Origin: WVZH01 sp034430895
GTDB taxonomy: Bacteria > Chloroflexota > Anaerolineae > Anaerolineales > E44-bin32
Direction of reading: 5' to 3'
Length of the DNA stretch: 64,000 nt
Assembly: GCA_034430895.1 (NCBI GenBank)
Contig: DAOUDW010000075.1
Span: 100,817-164,816, forward strand
The notes under the pieces are model-generated. The model was not told the DNA's origin. It ran no database searches and saw only the letters and a program-made list of their open reading frames with translations. The translations under genes were made by a program, and so were the position numbers. The first letter of the stretch is position 1, and each line of letters opens with the position of its first letter. This document shows positions 17,300-25,357 of the stretch, in pieces.

Positions 17300-18951
17300 G
17301 ATCGAAACCACCGATAATCGATGTCAGGAAAAATCTTATCGCGCTCCCAAAGTCGATCGGCCATTTCTTCATCCGGGGATTCGGTCTCCAATGAATCGAG
17401 CAGCGAAGTAAAACGTTCGGCGTGTTCACGAAATCGCTGTATGGCATATTCATTCGCTTGTCCGGTCGTGACGAGAAAGGGCCAATCGGAAGATTGCAAG
17501 AGCAGCAATTCACGCGCAGCTTGATCGAGGATTTTTCGTTTTATAAGCCGCGCCTTCGGGTTGGCCCCCACAGCTGCCAGCATACGGGTTTCTGCCTCGT
17601 GAATAATCGGCCACATCCACTCCGTGTCTGCATTGTCCCAGACAAAGTGTGTCCCACCAGCCCCCCAGGAACCTTCCAGCAGTGCAAGCGACGTTTGTGC
17701 GGGATGCGCGTTGAGGTAGGTGGAGGCGGTCGTCAGTTCCACGCTTTCCGAATCCGCCAGATTGCGAAGGACATGCCGCAGCCAATCCACACCTTCAAAC
17801 CACCAATGACCAAACAATTCCGTATCGTAATTCGAGCACGCAATGCCATACTTCCCGCTGGTCTGCTGAAATTCACCAAGCACATCTTCCACCAGCTGCG
17901 TGAAATGTTCGGCGTGCTGCATCACCTTCTTCGCCGCGACCTGGGGTTGATAGATCGCTTTGTCGGCCAGGTCCACATTCGCGCCTGTCACGCGCCAGTA
18001 CTGCATGCCTGAATTGCCGTCCTTTTTATGGAACTCACGGTAATCATAATCCCCCGGGTATCCCCATTCCCCACTCCACACCTGGAGGCCCGTTCGATTG
18101 TTGCGCCCCATAACCGCCACATTGGAATCGTAGACCAGATAAGGGAGAAACGTCGTCGCTGGCTCCGCCTCCTCGAACTGGGATTCCGGCACAAGATAAC
18201 GCCTGGTCACCGATTGATACGGACCGATGGCATCGCCTGCGGCAACACCGACTGGCTGCCCGCCCTCGATCATATGCGTTTCGGTGAAGAAGAGTTGAAT
18301 ATTGTGTTTTTCAAGGAAACGCTCGATGCCGGGCCGCTCCCGGCCATCAGGTGCAACATATCCGGGTCGATAGGCACATTCAGGCAGCCAGATGGTTCGC
18401 GGCGACCGACCAAAATGGCGTTTATAACTTTCGACAGCCGTACGGAGCTGCAGGTTGATCGATTCGTCGCGTCCAAGCAGCGGCAGATATCCATGCGTCG
18501 CTGCACACGTAGCGATTTCAATCAGCCGCTGATTTTGCAGATTGCGAAATGCCTGGATTAAGTCGCTTTCATAGCGCTGTGTGAAACTTTCGCGCGCACT
18601 CGAGTACCAGTCCCGATACATCTTCGCCAATACCAACATGTCGCCATCGCGCGCCTTCTCAAACCGCTCGATATCCTGGGTAGCTGCGTCGATCTTTTCA
18701 TCAACGTACCCAATGAAGTTGGCCTGCACGTCTTCATCGGCCAATTGTTCGAGCAGGATTGGGGTGAGAGTCAGCGTCAGGCGGGCAGGAACAGCCTCAG
18801 CTTGAAGATCGTAGAGTGCATCGAGCAGGGGGATGTAGGTCTCCGCAATCGCTTCGTGGATCCATTCCTCCCCATGCGGCCAACGACCTGCCTGGCGAGT
18901 GTAGGGTATGTGTGAATGTAAGACAAAGGTGAATGCGCCCTTTTTCGTCAT
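17296..18951 (-). CDS. GH57 1,4-alpha-glucan branching enzyme
   Basis: 551 residues from ATG 18951, chosen because GGAG lies 7 bases upstream. An in-frame TTG/ATG 27 bases earlier lacks such a site. The N-terminal GH57 barrel starts GAFTFVLHSHIPYTRQAGRWPHGEEW. The nucleophile is Glu191 in IWLPECAYRPGY and the general acid Asp376 in SNYDTELFGHWWFEG. The C-terminal part carries the DUF1957-type helical domain (DNADTEWMWPIIHEAETRM). The length and motifs fit branching enzymes rather than alpha-amylases of the family. It introduces 1,6-branches into glycogen. It is the first gene of the glycogen operon and its stop overlaps the glgA start. Confidence 0.9.
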   Translation of the reverse strand: MTKKGAFTFVLHSHIPYTRQAGRWPHGEEWIHEAIAETYIPLLDALYDLQAEAVPARLTLTLTPILLEQLADEDVQANFIGYVDEKIDAATQDIERFEKARDGDMLVLAKMYRDWYSSARESFTQRYESDLIQAFRNLQNQRLIEIATCAATHGYLPLLGRDESINLQLRTAVESYKRHFGRSPRTIWLPECAYRPGYVAPDGRERPGIERFLEKHNIQLFFTETHMIEGGQPVGVAAGDAIGPYQSVTRRYLVPESQFEEAEPATTFLPYLVYDSNVAVMGRNNRTGLQVWSGEWGYPGDYDYREFHKKDGNSGMQYWRVTGANVDLADKAIYQPQVAAKKVMQHAEHFTQLVEDVLGEFQQTSGKYGIACSNYDTELFGHWWFEGVDWLRHVLRNLADSESVELTTASTYLNAHPAQTSLALLEGSWGAGGTHFVWDNADTEWMWPIIHEAETRMLAAVGANPKARLIKRKILDQAARELLLLQSSDWPFLVTTGQANEYAIQRFREHAERFTSLLDSLETESPDEEMADRLWERDKIFPDIDYRWFRS

Positions 18952-18980
18952 GCATATCTCCGTTCGAGGATTCAACAACG

Positions 18981-18989
18981 ATTCTAGCA
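18981..18989 (-). promoter_or_regulatory. Extended -10 promoter (TGCTAGAAT) of the glycogen operon
   Basis: On the minus strand TGC is joined to TAGAAT, 29 bases upstream of the branching-enzyme ATG. Extended -10 promoters can work without a -35 box, and none is clear here. The same TGCTAGAAT string occurs ahead of the lipoprotein gene (24680) and the deoxynucleoside kinase gene (35484). Confidence 0.45.
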
Positions 18990-19024
18990 GAATGGATCAA
19001 GGCGCTAAAGCCTTCCCGGAAATT

Positions 19025-20080
19025 CTAACGACTCCAACGCGGCTGCCATTCCGGCCACGCGTTTTCAGTAAGCCGGGTTACCTGACCGCCATAGATATTC
19101 ATGATATATATTTCGTTATTACCATCTCGATAAGAGGTAAACGCGATCCAGGCGCCGTCGGGAGAGAATGATGGCCCCAGATTGTCACCGCCATCCGTAA
19201 GCTGCCGCAGATTGTCTCCGTCGACGTCGATCAGATAGATATCGCGATCATATCGTGGTCCGGCGTAAAACGTCAGTGTTTTTCCATCGGCTGACCAATC
19301 ATTCCGGCCTCCCATGTCGGGCAATTCCGGAGTGACTTTTCGAATATCGCTGCCATCCGCTTCCATAACATACAGCTGACGCGAACCGGACCGATTGGAG
19401 GCGAATGAGATTTGTGTCCCGTCTGGTGACCACTCCGGGTCGATGTCGTCCCAACTGCTTTCTGTGAGGGCACGAGGGTTACTTCCATCGCTATCCATTA
19501 CCCAGATAGTCTGTCTGCTTTCGCGTTCTCGAGTGAAGACGATCGTCCTCCCGTCAGGTGACACCGACGGTGCATATAAACTACCGATCCCTTCTGTGAG
19601 ACGCTCTACATTCTCTCCATCGAGATCCATGCGGTAGATCTGAAATCCTTCGAGGCGCCTCGAAGAGAATAGAATTGATGAGGCGTCCGTCGAAAGTGAG
19701 GCGTAGAAATCCGTGGCCTTGATTTCTGTCAGTCGATGTTGATTCCTCCCATCCGCGTCCATGATGCAAATTTCGTCATAACCGTCGAAAAAACAAGTGT
19801 AGACGATCTTCCCCGAGGGTGGTGCCACCCAAGGATGCTCGGTGGCAGGAATCGTGGTCGTTGCAGATGGTGATGATGCGGGAGAATCGCTTGCCAACGC
19901 GGTGAGATAAGGCTCGACTTCCAGGGTCACCTGGCCGCTGCCGGATGGACCAAAGCGAGAGGTCAACACCAGGAATGCGATCACGAAAACCAGCAGCGCC
20001 ACAAAGCCACAACCCATACCTGCGGCGATTACTTGGACGACGGAAGCATTACCCAGCCGTTTCAACACAGAAAAAACCAC
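19025..20080 (-). CDS. Membrane-anchored TolB-like beta-propeller (PD40 repeats)
   Basis: 351 residues from a GTG start with GAGAAGGT close upstream. Residues 15-40 form one membrane segment (VIAAGMGCGFVALLVFVIAFLVL). A Ser/Thr/Pro-rich linker follows (ASSPSATTTIPATEHP). The rest contains six PD40 units, each with the pattern of SPDGRTIVFTRERESRQTIWVMDSDGSNPRALTE, with typical endings such as EWSPDGTQISFASNRSG. This is the TolB/DPP4 propeller type. The domain would be outside the cytoplasm. Without other TolA/Pal genes and given the single anchor, a generic protein-protein or ligand-binding role is all that can be said. It follows the membrane protein gene at 20094 by 13 bases. Confidence 0.85.
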   Translation of the reverse strand: MVFSVLKRLGNASVVQVIAAGMGCGFVALLVFVIAFLVLTSRFGPSGSGQVTLEVEPYLTALASDSPASSPSATTTIPATEHPWVAPPSGKIVYTCFFDGYDEICIMDADGRNQHRLTEIKATDFYASLSTDASSILFSSRRLEGFQIYRMDLDGENVERLTEGIGSLYAPSVSPDGRTIVFTRERESRQTIWVMDSDGSNPRALTESSWDDIDPEWSPDGTQISFASNRSGSRQLYVMEADGSDIRKVTPELPDMGGRNDWSADGKTLTFYAGPRYDRDIYLIDVDGDNLRQLTDGGDNLGPSFSPDGAWIAFTSYRDGNNEIYIMNIYGGQVTRLTENAWPEWQPRWSR

Positions 20081-20093
20081 ACCTTCTCGTGAT

Positions 20094-20726
20094 TTAGATC
20101 CAGTCCAGGATACCCATAAAAAGGATCAACGCCACAATGTCGACGGCGAAAATCGTTCCTACCGTGATAGCCTGCTTGCGAATGCGATCCATGTCGAACA
20201 CCCAAAAGGAAACCAGGAAAAAGGGCATGTATCCGATCAGGAAGATCAACCATGGCGCTTGGGCGCTCCACCAGGGGTAATCCCAGGTGAGTGCTCCGGC
20301 GATGTTTAGCAACCCTTCGACGAATACGCAAAACGCCGATCCGAAAACCGCCATCACGATCCGATTGGGAACGCCCAGGATCTTCATGCGCTTATCGGGA
20401 GGAAGCATTTTCGAGAATGTGATCCCTGCAATGGCGAACATGAAGCAAATCTCGATATTCAGGCCGATCAAGATGAGATATGCACTCTGACCCGGCGCTC
20501 CCCAAACCGGGGCTGTTTGCGTGAAGTGAAAGACCAATCCGTTCCAGATTTCGTTGAACCAATCCATTCCCCAGAACGCCAGGCCAGCGAAAATCAGGCT
20601 CCAGTTCCGTCTCTCCACCTCAACCGCATAGACATACACGATGAGCGCGAACAACGAGATGACATACCATTGAAAAAGACTGGTATCTCGCAGGATACTT
20701 AAAGCTTGCGCTGCGGATTCTGTCAT
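20094..20726 (-). CDS. Polytopic membrane protein of unknown function
   Basis: 210 residues with about six hydrophobic segments, for example SLFQWYVISLFALIVYVYAVEVERRNWS, FAGLAFWGMDWFNEIWNGLVFHFT, YLILIGLNIEICFMFAIAGITF, MAVFGSAFCVFVEGLLNIAGAL, WLIFLIGYMPFFLVSFWVF and ITVGTIFAVDIVALILFMGIL. Buried charged and aromatic residues (DWFNEIWN, EICF) suggest a functional channel or enzyme, but I do not recognise the family. A GGAGGG site lies 9 bases before the ATG. The TolB-like gene follows by 13 bases and is probably co-transcribed. The gap 20727-20904 upstream holds no gene. Confidence 0.75.
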   Translation of the reverse strand: MTESAAQALSILRDTSLFQWYVISLFALIVYVYAVEVERRNWSLIFAGLAFWGMDWFNEIWNGLVFHFTQTAPVWGAPGQSAYLILIGLNIEICFMFAIAGITFSKMLPPDKRMKILGVPNRIVMAVFGSAFCVFVEGLLNIAGALTWDYPWWSAQAPWLIFLIGYMPFFLVSFWVFDMDRIRKQAITVGTIFAVDIVALILFMGILDWI

Positions 20727-20904
20727 TGGGATAGCCCTCCATCAGGTAAGATCGAATCGTGGTTCTACATATCTGCTTCGCAGCAAATCAGGGAATCGTT
20801 GTAGCGAATACCGTGAATTTCGACGCTTGAGAGGCGCGTTAATACCATGGTATGCCGATTTGATTCCCTATCGTACTCGTGCGAATCCGTATCGGGTTCG
20901 GATC

Positions 20905-21942
20905 TCACAACCCCATACGCTCTCGCAAGGCCTGCGTTAAGGGCGGTAAGACGTCGAACAAATCGCCGACGATGCCAAAACGAGCCAGCTTGAAGATCGG
21001 TGCATCCGCGTCTTTGTTGATCGCAACGATCGTCTTGGATGTGCGCATACCGGCCAGATGCTGAATCGCTCCAGATATCCCCGCCGCGATGTACAAATCC
21101 GGTGAGACGACCTTGCCGGTTTGTCCGACCTGGTTGTCGTACGCAATGTAATTCGCATCCACGGCGGCTCGGCTGGCACCAACTGCGGCACTGAGTACAT
21201 CCGCAAGCTCTTGAATCAACTTAAAACCCTGCTGTGCTCGCCAGATCTCCTGCTCGGCTTCATCACTGATGTCCGCAGGAGATTCGAGAGACGCGTTGTT
21301 GGAGACACCTCTTCCGCCGGATACGATGATCGCCGCATCCGTCAAACTGACTCCGGCCTGGGATTCGCCATAGCCGATCACCTCCGTCGCCATGTCGCCA
21401 ATATCAACACCGATATCGACGATCTCAGCGCTGTGCCCCGAATCAGCTTCCGGCTTGAAGAAAGCCCGGCTTCGTAAGGTCAGGATTTGCGGTCGAGACT
21501 CCGCGCAGACAACTTTGGTCAGCAGCTTTCCGGCATAGACCGGCCGCGTGGCGAGCACGCTGCTGCCGTCGAATTCATAGTCGATGACATCCGGGATAAT
21601 CCCGGTTTCCAGGTCGACCGCCACCAGGCCCGCCAACTCCCGAGTCCGTCCCGTGGTCGGAAAGAGCAGCACATCCGCATCGGCAGCGACCGCGGAAAGA
21701 ACGCTCGCATACGCCTCGCCGCGGTAATCTTTCAAAGCAGTATCGTCTCCCTTATGCACTTCATCGGCGCCATATTCGCCAGCCTGCTGCACGATGTCAT
21801 CTATATTCTGTCCCAGAACCACAGCGGATACACCACCGCCGATCGTCTTCGCCATCTCGCGCCCAACACCCAACGCTTCCAAAGAAGCAGGAACCACACG
21901 ACCCTCGAAGTGATCGATGTAGACAAATATTTTGTTGGCCAT
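20905..21942 (-). CDS. etfA: Electron transfer flavoprotein alpha subunit
   Basis: 345 residues. The C-terminal FAD domain contains the motif VGQTGKVVSPDLYIAAGISG followed by AIQHLAGMRTSKTIVAINKD, the diagnostic ETF-alpha FAD site. The N-terminal alpha/beta domain begins KIFVYIDHFEGRVVPASLEAL. Together with EtfB it forms a heterodimer that shuttles electrons between acyl-CoA or related dehydrogenases and the quinone pool. No ferredoxin-like N-terminal extension is present. Its ATG shares one base with the TGA of etfB (TGATG), so translation is coupled. Confidence 0.95.
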   Translation of the reverse strand: MANKIFVYIDHFEGRVVPASLEALGVGREMAKTIGGGVSAVVLGQNIDDIVQQAGEYGADEVHKGDDTALKDYRGEAYASVLSAVAADADVLLFPTTGRTRELAGLVAVDLETGIIPDVIDYEFDGSSVLATRPVYAGKLLTKVVCAESRPQILTLRSRAFFKPEADSGHSAEIVDIGVDIGDMATEVIGYGESQAGVSLTDAAIIVSGGRGVSNNASLESPADISDEAEQEIWRAQQGFKLIQELADVLSAAVGASRAAVDANYIAYDNQVGQTGKVVSPDLYIAAGISGAIQHLAGMRTSKTIVAINKDADAPIFKLARFGIVGDLFDVLPPLTQALRERMGL

Positions 21943-22724
21943 CAGATCACTTTCTCCTCGAGCAGCCGGTCTGCCAGTTTGACCGCTTTTTGCTCAGGCG
22001 TATCGCCCTCGATCATCTCGACCTCCGTTTCGATTTTGGGAGGCGCGAATATCTCCGGCCAGGAGACAGCGCTTTGTGGCACTTCGTCCAAACCAACGTC
22101 GTCTTTCGACCACAGCGGAATTTCAGCTTTCGATGCCTTGCGGATTCCCATGAAGGACGGATAGCGCGGTTCGTTGATCTCCTTGACCACACTGAGAACG
22201 ATAGGCATGGAGGCGCGCACGCGCTGTCGACTCTCGTCCAGCATGCGTTCAACGGATAATGTTTTCCCGTCCGGATCCAGGTCCGTGATTTCGGAGACCA
22301 GGTTAAGCACCGGCCATCCCATTCGACGAGCGACCTGCGATCCCGTAACACCGGTATCGCTGTCGACAGAACCACGTCCGAAGCAGACAAGATCGACGTC
22401 GCCGATTTTATCGATCACAGCGGCGATGATTTTCGAGACCACGAGTGAATCTGCGCCTGCAAATGCGGGATCACTCACGAGTATTCCCTCGTCACATCCC
22501 ATCGCCAAAGTTAGTTTGAGTGCGTCCGTGGCGTTTTCCGGCCCCAGGCTGAGTGCAGTCACTTTGCCGCCGTGCGCCTCCTTAATGCGAAGCGCCTCCT
22601 CAACCGCATACTCATCCCAGGGATTGAGTATCATGGGAACATCTCCCCATGAAACCTTCCCGTTTTCGACCGTAACCGCCGCGGCTGTGTCTGCAGTTTG
22701 CTTGACACACACTACGATGTTCAA
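21942..22724 (-). CDS. etfB: Electron transfer flavoprotein beta subunit
   Basis: 260 residues, family length. Motifs are the start NIVVCVKQTADT, NPWDEYAVEEALRIKE, SLGPENATDALKLTLAMGCDEGILVSD, and the signature VDSDTGVTGSQVARRMGWPVLNLVSEI followed by RMLDESRQRVRASMPIVLSV. It binds AMP or, in bifurcating enzymes, a second FAD. The start is TTG 22724 with AAGGAGG at 6 bases, because no ATG is available in frame. No acyl-CoA dehydrogenase or ETF-quinone oxidoreductase gene lies beside the pair, so its partners are encoded elsewhere. Confidence 0.95.
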   Translation of the reverse strand: MNIVVCVKQTADTAAAVTVENGKVSWGDVPMILNPWDEYAVEEALRIKEAHGGKVTALSLGPENATDALKLTLAMGCDEGILVSDPAFAGADSLVVSKIIAAVIDKIGDVDLVCFGRGSVDSDTGVTGSQVARRMGWPVLNLVSEITDLDPDGKTLSVERMLDESRQRVRASMPIVLSVVKEINEPRYPSFMGIRKASKAEIPLWSKDDVGLDEVPQSAVSWPEIFAPPKIETEVEMIEGDTPEQKAVKLADRLLEEKVI

Positions 22725-22857
22725 GTGATCCTCCTTCCTGGATAGATCTCGCTTGAATTATTCGATTCTGGAATTGTGTGGATCTTCGACCTACAATTCG
22801 AGTTGTTTCCACCTCCCTTCTTACCTGAGAGATTGAAAAGCCGTCAGTTTTGAAATT

Positions 22858-23082
22858 TCAACGCCCAGGAAGATCGTGGATCATCTCCTGGGCATCAAGT
22901 CGAATTCGATCGTCAGAATTGCCCCTCACCGGATCGAGCTGAGTTAGTATCAGGAATGATATCTGGCCACAACAATCTGCCAGATTCACCTTATTCGCAA
23001 CCATGATTTCACATGCGCGGCGAGATTTTTCTATATCGATTATAGCCGCTCCCACTCGCCGTAACAACCTCGTCGGAAGCAT
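22858..23082 (-). CDS. Possible small protein of unknown function, doubtful
   Basis: 74 residues in the 440-base stretch between etfB and the TPR gene. It contains KVNLADCCGQISFLILTQLD and DRIRLDAQEMIHDLPGR, which look protein-like, with one Cys-Cys pair. There is no good ribosome-binding site and I know no family. It may be a chance frame. The rest of 22725-23165 contains only the etfB leader and the TPR promoter. Confidence 0.25.
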   Translation of the reverse strand: MLPTRLLRRVGAAIIDIEKSRRACEIMVANKVNLADCCGQISFLILTQLDPVRGNSDDRIRLDAQEMIHDLPGR

Positions 23083-23152
23083 TTCTCAGATTCGCTTCGC
23101 GTGTATTACAGCGTAAGTTGGAAGTACATCAACGGGAATCCGATCAAAATAC

Positions 23153-23158
23153 TATAAT
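23153..23158 (+). promoter_or_regulatory. Perfect -10 box (TATAAT), leaderless start of the TPR gene
   Basis: TATAAT ends exactly 7 bases before ATG 23166, so transcription would start at or next to the start codon. There is no ribosome-binding site. The same arrangement with the same spacing occurs at 26959-26964. Confidence 0.6.
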
Positions 23159-23165
23159 ACACACT

Positions 23166-24599
23166 ATGTTCAGAGAGAAATCGTTGCCCAAGCCGCTGCG
23201 TTCTCGCTGGCCGCACATACTCCTGGCGATCTTGATTTCGATCGCGCTCAGTCCTTCCGGTGTCTTTCTACCCCTCGCCGAAAACCTGCACGCCGCGAAT
23301 CGGGCAGCATCAAAAGGCAAATGGAGCGTGGTGCTCGACCGATTAGAAACTGCAATCCACCTCGAGCCTGCGCTTTGGAGCACTCACCTGGAAGCAGCAT
23401 CACTGGCATTACGCGAAGAGGATGCAGAACGTGCGCTCCTACATTTAAGTGATCCACTCCCCCTGGATTCGAGGATCGATTGCCTGCAGGTACAAGCTGC
23501 AATCATGACAAACGACATCCAGGCTGCTGAGCAGGCCTGGCAGAGAGCGGGTGGCAGTTGTGAGGAGAAGCAAGATTATTACCGCGCATTAACACTTCAC
23601 TATTGGGATCAAAACGACCGCGCTACTGCCCGATCCGTTCTCGAGGAATGGATCGAGATCGAAGAAGCCGATCCCCAGCCCTACTTACAATTGGGAATAC
23701 TGCTTGCAGTGACACAACCTGAAGAAGCCATCGCCCCGCTTCGAAAAGCCCAACAATTTTCAAATGAGAACGTCCCCCTCGCTTCAGCACTCATTCGAGC
23801 AATCGAAGACGCCCGGGAAACCGACATCCCGGCGTACACACTCGCTAGCGTCGGACAAGCTCTCATGCAGCATGCGGCATGGACGCCGGCGATCTGGGCT
23901 TTCGAAGAAGCACTCGTTCAAGATCCGGAATACACCGAGGCACACGCCTATCTCGGCTTAGCTCTCGATCAAAGCGGCGGGAACGGTTACACCCATCTTC
24001 AAACCGCGATCTCGAAGGAACCGGAAAACTCGTTAATATATATTTTTCTCGCCTATCATTGTCAGATGAGGGAAAAACCGAAAACAGCAAAAATCTATCT
24101 GGAAGCCGCCGCCGAGCTCGATCCGGCCAATCCGGCGATCAGCGCAGAACTCGCGCAAGTCTTTGTCGATCTCGGCGACCTGGAAGCTGCAAAAGATGCA
24201 TACAAAATTACTGTAAGCCTTGCGCCTGAGGATGTTCATTTCTGGTACCTCCTGGCGCAATTTTCGATCGAGCGCGGTATCGAACTGGAATCTCTGGGTC
24301 TCCCTGCTGCCCGGAACGCATGGCTCCTCGATCAAGACAACGTACTTGGCCTCGTCTTGCTAGGTAATGCCCATCTCATGCTGGGGAACATCGAGCTGGC
24401 CGAACGCTTACTCTGGCGCGCGGTTCAAATCGACCCAAATTATGCATTAGCCCAATACTACCTCGGTCTCCTCCGCCACATCCAGGGCTACCCCCAACGG
24501 GCACAGGCCGCCTGGGAATATGCGTTATACCTCGATCCTGCAGGCTCGATCGGGGAACTCGCCAGACGCATGATCCAATCATTTCAACCAAGCCCTTGA
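23166..24599 (+). CDS. Membrane-anchored TPR-repeat protein
   Basis: 477 residues from ATG 23166, fixed by the -10 box just upstream. An in-frame start at 23118 would precede the promoter. After a basic N-terminus (KSLPKPLRSR) one hydrophobic helix follows (WPHILLAILISIALSPSGVFLPLA). The rest is made of tetratricopeptide repeats with the W-L-G-Y-A-F-A-P pattern, for example WTPAIWAFEEALVQDPEYTEAHAYLGLALDQ, NSLIYIFLAYHCQMREKPKTAKIYLEAAAELDPANPAISAELAQVFVDLGD and LGLVLLGNAHLMLGNIELAERLLWRAVQIDPNYALAQYYLG. Such arrays are scaffolds for protein complexes. No enzymatic domain is present and the partner is unknown. Confidence 0.85.
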   Translation: MFREKSLPKPLRSRWPHILLAILISIALSPSGVFLPLAENLHAANRAASKGKWSVVLDRLETAIHLEPALWSTHLEAASLALREEDAERALLHLSDPLPLDSRIDCLQVQAAIMTNDIQAAEQAWQRAGGSCEEKQDYYRALTLHYWDQNDRATARSVLEEWIEIEEADPQPYLQLGILLAVTQPEEAIAPLRKAQQFSNENVPLASALIRAIEDARETDIPAYTLASVGQALMQHAAWTPAIWAFEEALVQDPEYTEAHAYLGLALDQSGGNGYTHLQTAISKEPENSLIYIFLAYHCQMREKPKTAKIYLEAAAELDPANPAISAELAQVFVDLGDLEAAKDAYKITVSLAPEDVHFWYLLAQFSIERGIELESLGLPAARNAWLLDQDNVLGLVLLGNAHLMLGNIELAERLLWRAVQIDPNYALAQYYLGLLRHIQGYPQRAQAAWEYALYLDPAGSIGELARRMIQSFQPSP

Positions 24600-24677
24600 A
24601 CTTGGAATCATCAGATGGTTGAACGATAAGATTGGATGGCTGCATCTATTGTTGAACCTCAATACGCTGGAAATATC

Positions 24678-24688
24678 TATGCTAGAAT
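24678..24688 (+). promoter_or_regulatory. Candidate promoter of the lipoprotein-MtaB transcript
   Basis: TATGCTAGAAT contains two overlapping -10 candidates: TATGCT, 19 bases after TTGAAC at 24653, and the extended form TGCTAGAAT also seen upstream of the glycogen operon and the kinase gene. Confidence 0.4.
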
Positions 24689-24709
24689 GCGGTCGCGAAG
24701 GAGTTGATC

Positions 24710-25357
24710 TTGCGAAAACTTTGCTATCCACACCTGGTATACGGTTTCGTCCTATTGATCCTGCTGTCCGCTTGCAGTTGGATCGTTCCTGAGACCGTAT
24801 CCGGTTCCATACTCTATCAGGACGATTTCTCCAGACCGGAAAGTGGTTGGGACCGATATCAGGATGATGTCTACAGCGTCGATTACACCCAAGATACATA
24901 CCGCTTTCACCTTTTCGCATCGGACACGGAAGTGTGGGCGCGCCCACATCTCAATCTGACGGACGTGCGTATCGAAGTGATCGCCACGAAGGTGAATGGG
25001 CCGGACGATAATATCTTCGGTGTTGTCTGTCGTTACCAGAATGCGGATAATTATTTCTTCTTTGTCATCTCGAGTGATGGATATGCAGGAATCGGTGTGC
25101 ACAAAAATGGGGAAGGCACCTTGCTTATCGAAGACACGATGCAGCCCGCAGCCGTTGTACAGAACGGGAATGCGACCAACCTGATCCGCGCCGTCTGTGA
25201 TGGCTCCGAACTGCGCCTGCACGTGAACGGTATCCTCGTTGCCCGCACCCAGGATGATGAGGATTGGACCGAAGGTGACGTGGGTTTAATTGTCGGCACG
25301 TTCGACCAACCCGACGTGGAAATCGAATTTGATAACTTCTCGGTTACCCAACCATGA
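24710..25357 (+). CDS. Lipoprotein with a concanavalin-like (LamG/DUF1080-type) beta-sandwich
   Basis: 215 residues from TTG 24710. AAGGAG lies 6 bases upstream, while the earlier in-frame TTG at 24704 touches that site. The signal peptide ends in a lipobox LLSAC. The mature part starts with SILYQDDFSRPESGWDRYQDDVYSVDY and continues with DVRIEVIATKVNGPDDNIFGVVCRYQNADNYFFFVISSDGYAGIGVHKNG. It ends GDVGLIVGTFDQPDVEIEFDNFSV, a standard pattern for secreted jelly-roll domains that bind glycans. It has no visible catalytic residues. The stop overlaps the start of mtaB (ATGA), although no functional link is evident. Confidence 0.85.
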   Translation: MRKLCYPHLVYGFVLLILLSACSWIVPETVSGSILYQDDFSRPESGWDRYQDDVYSVDYTQDTYRFHLFASDTEVWARPHLNLTDVRIEVIATKVNGPDDNIFGVVCRYQNADNYFFFVISSDGYAGIGVHKNGEGTLLIEDTMQPAAVVQNGNATNLIRAVCDGSELRLHVNGILVARTQDDEDWTEGDVGLIVGTFDQPDVEIEFDNFSVTQP

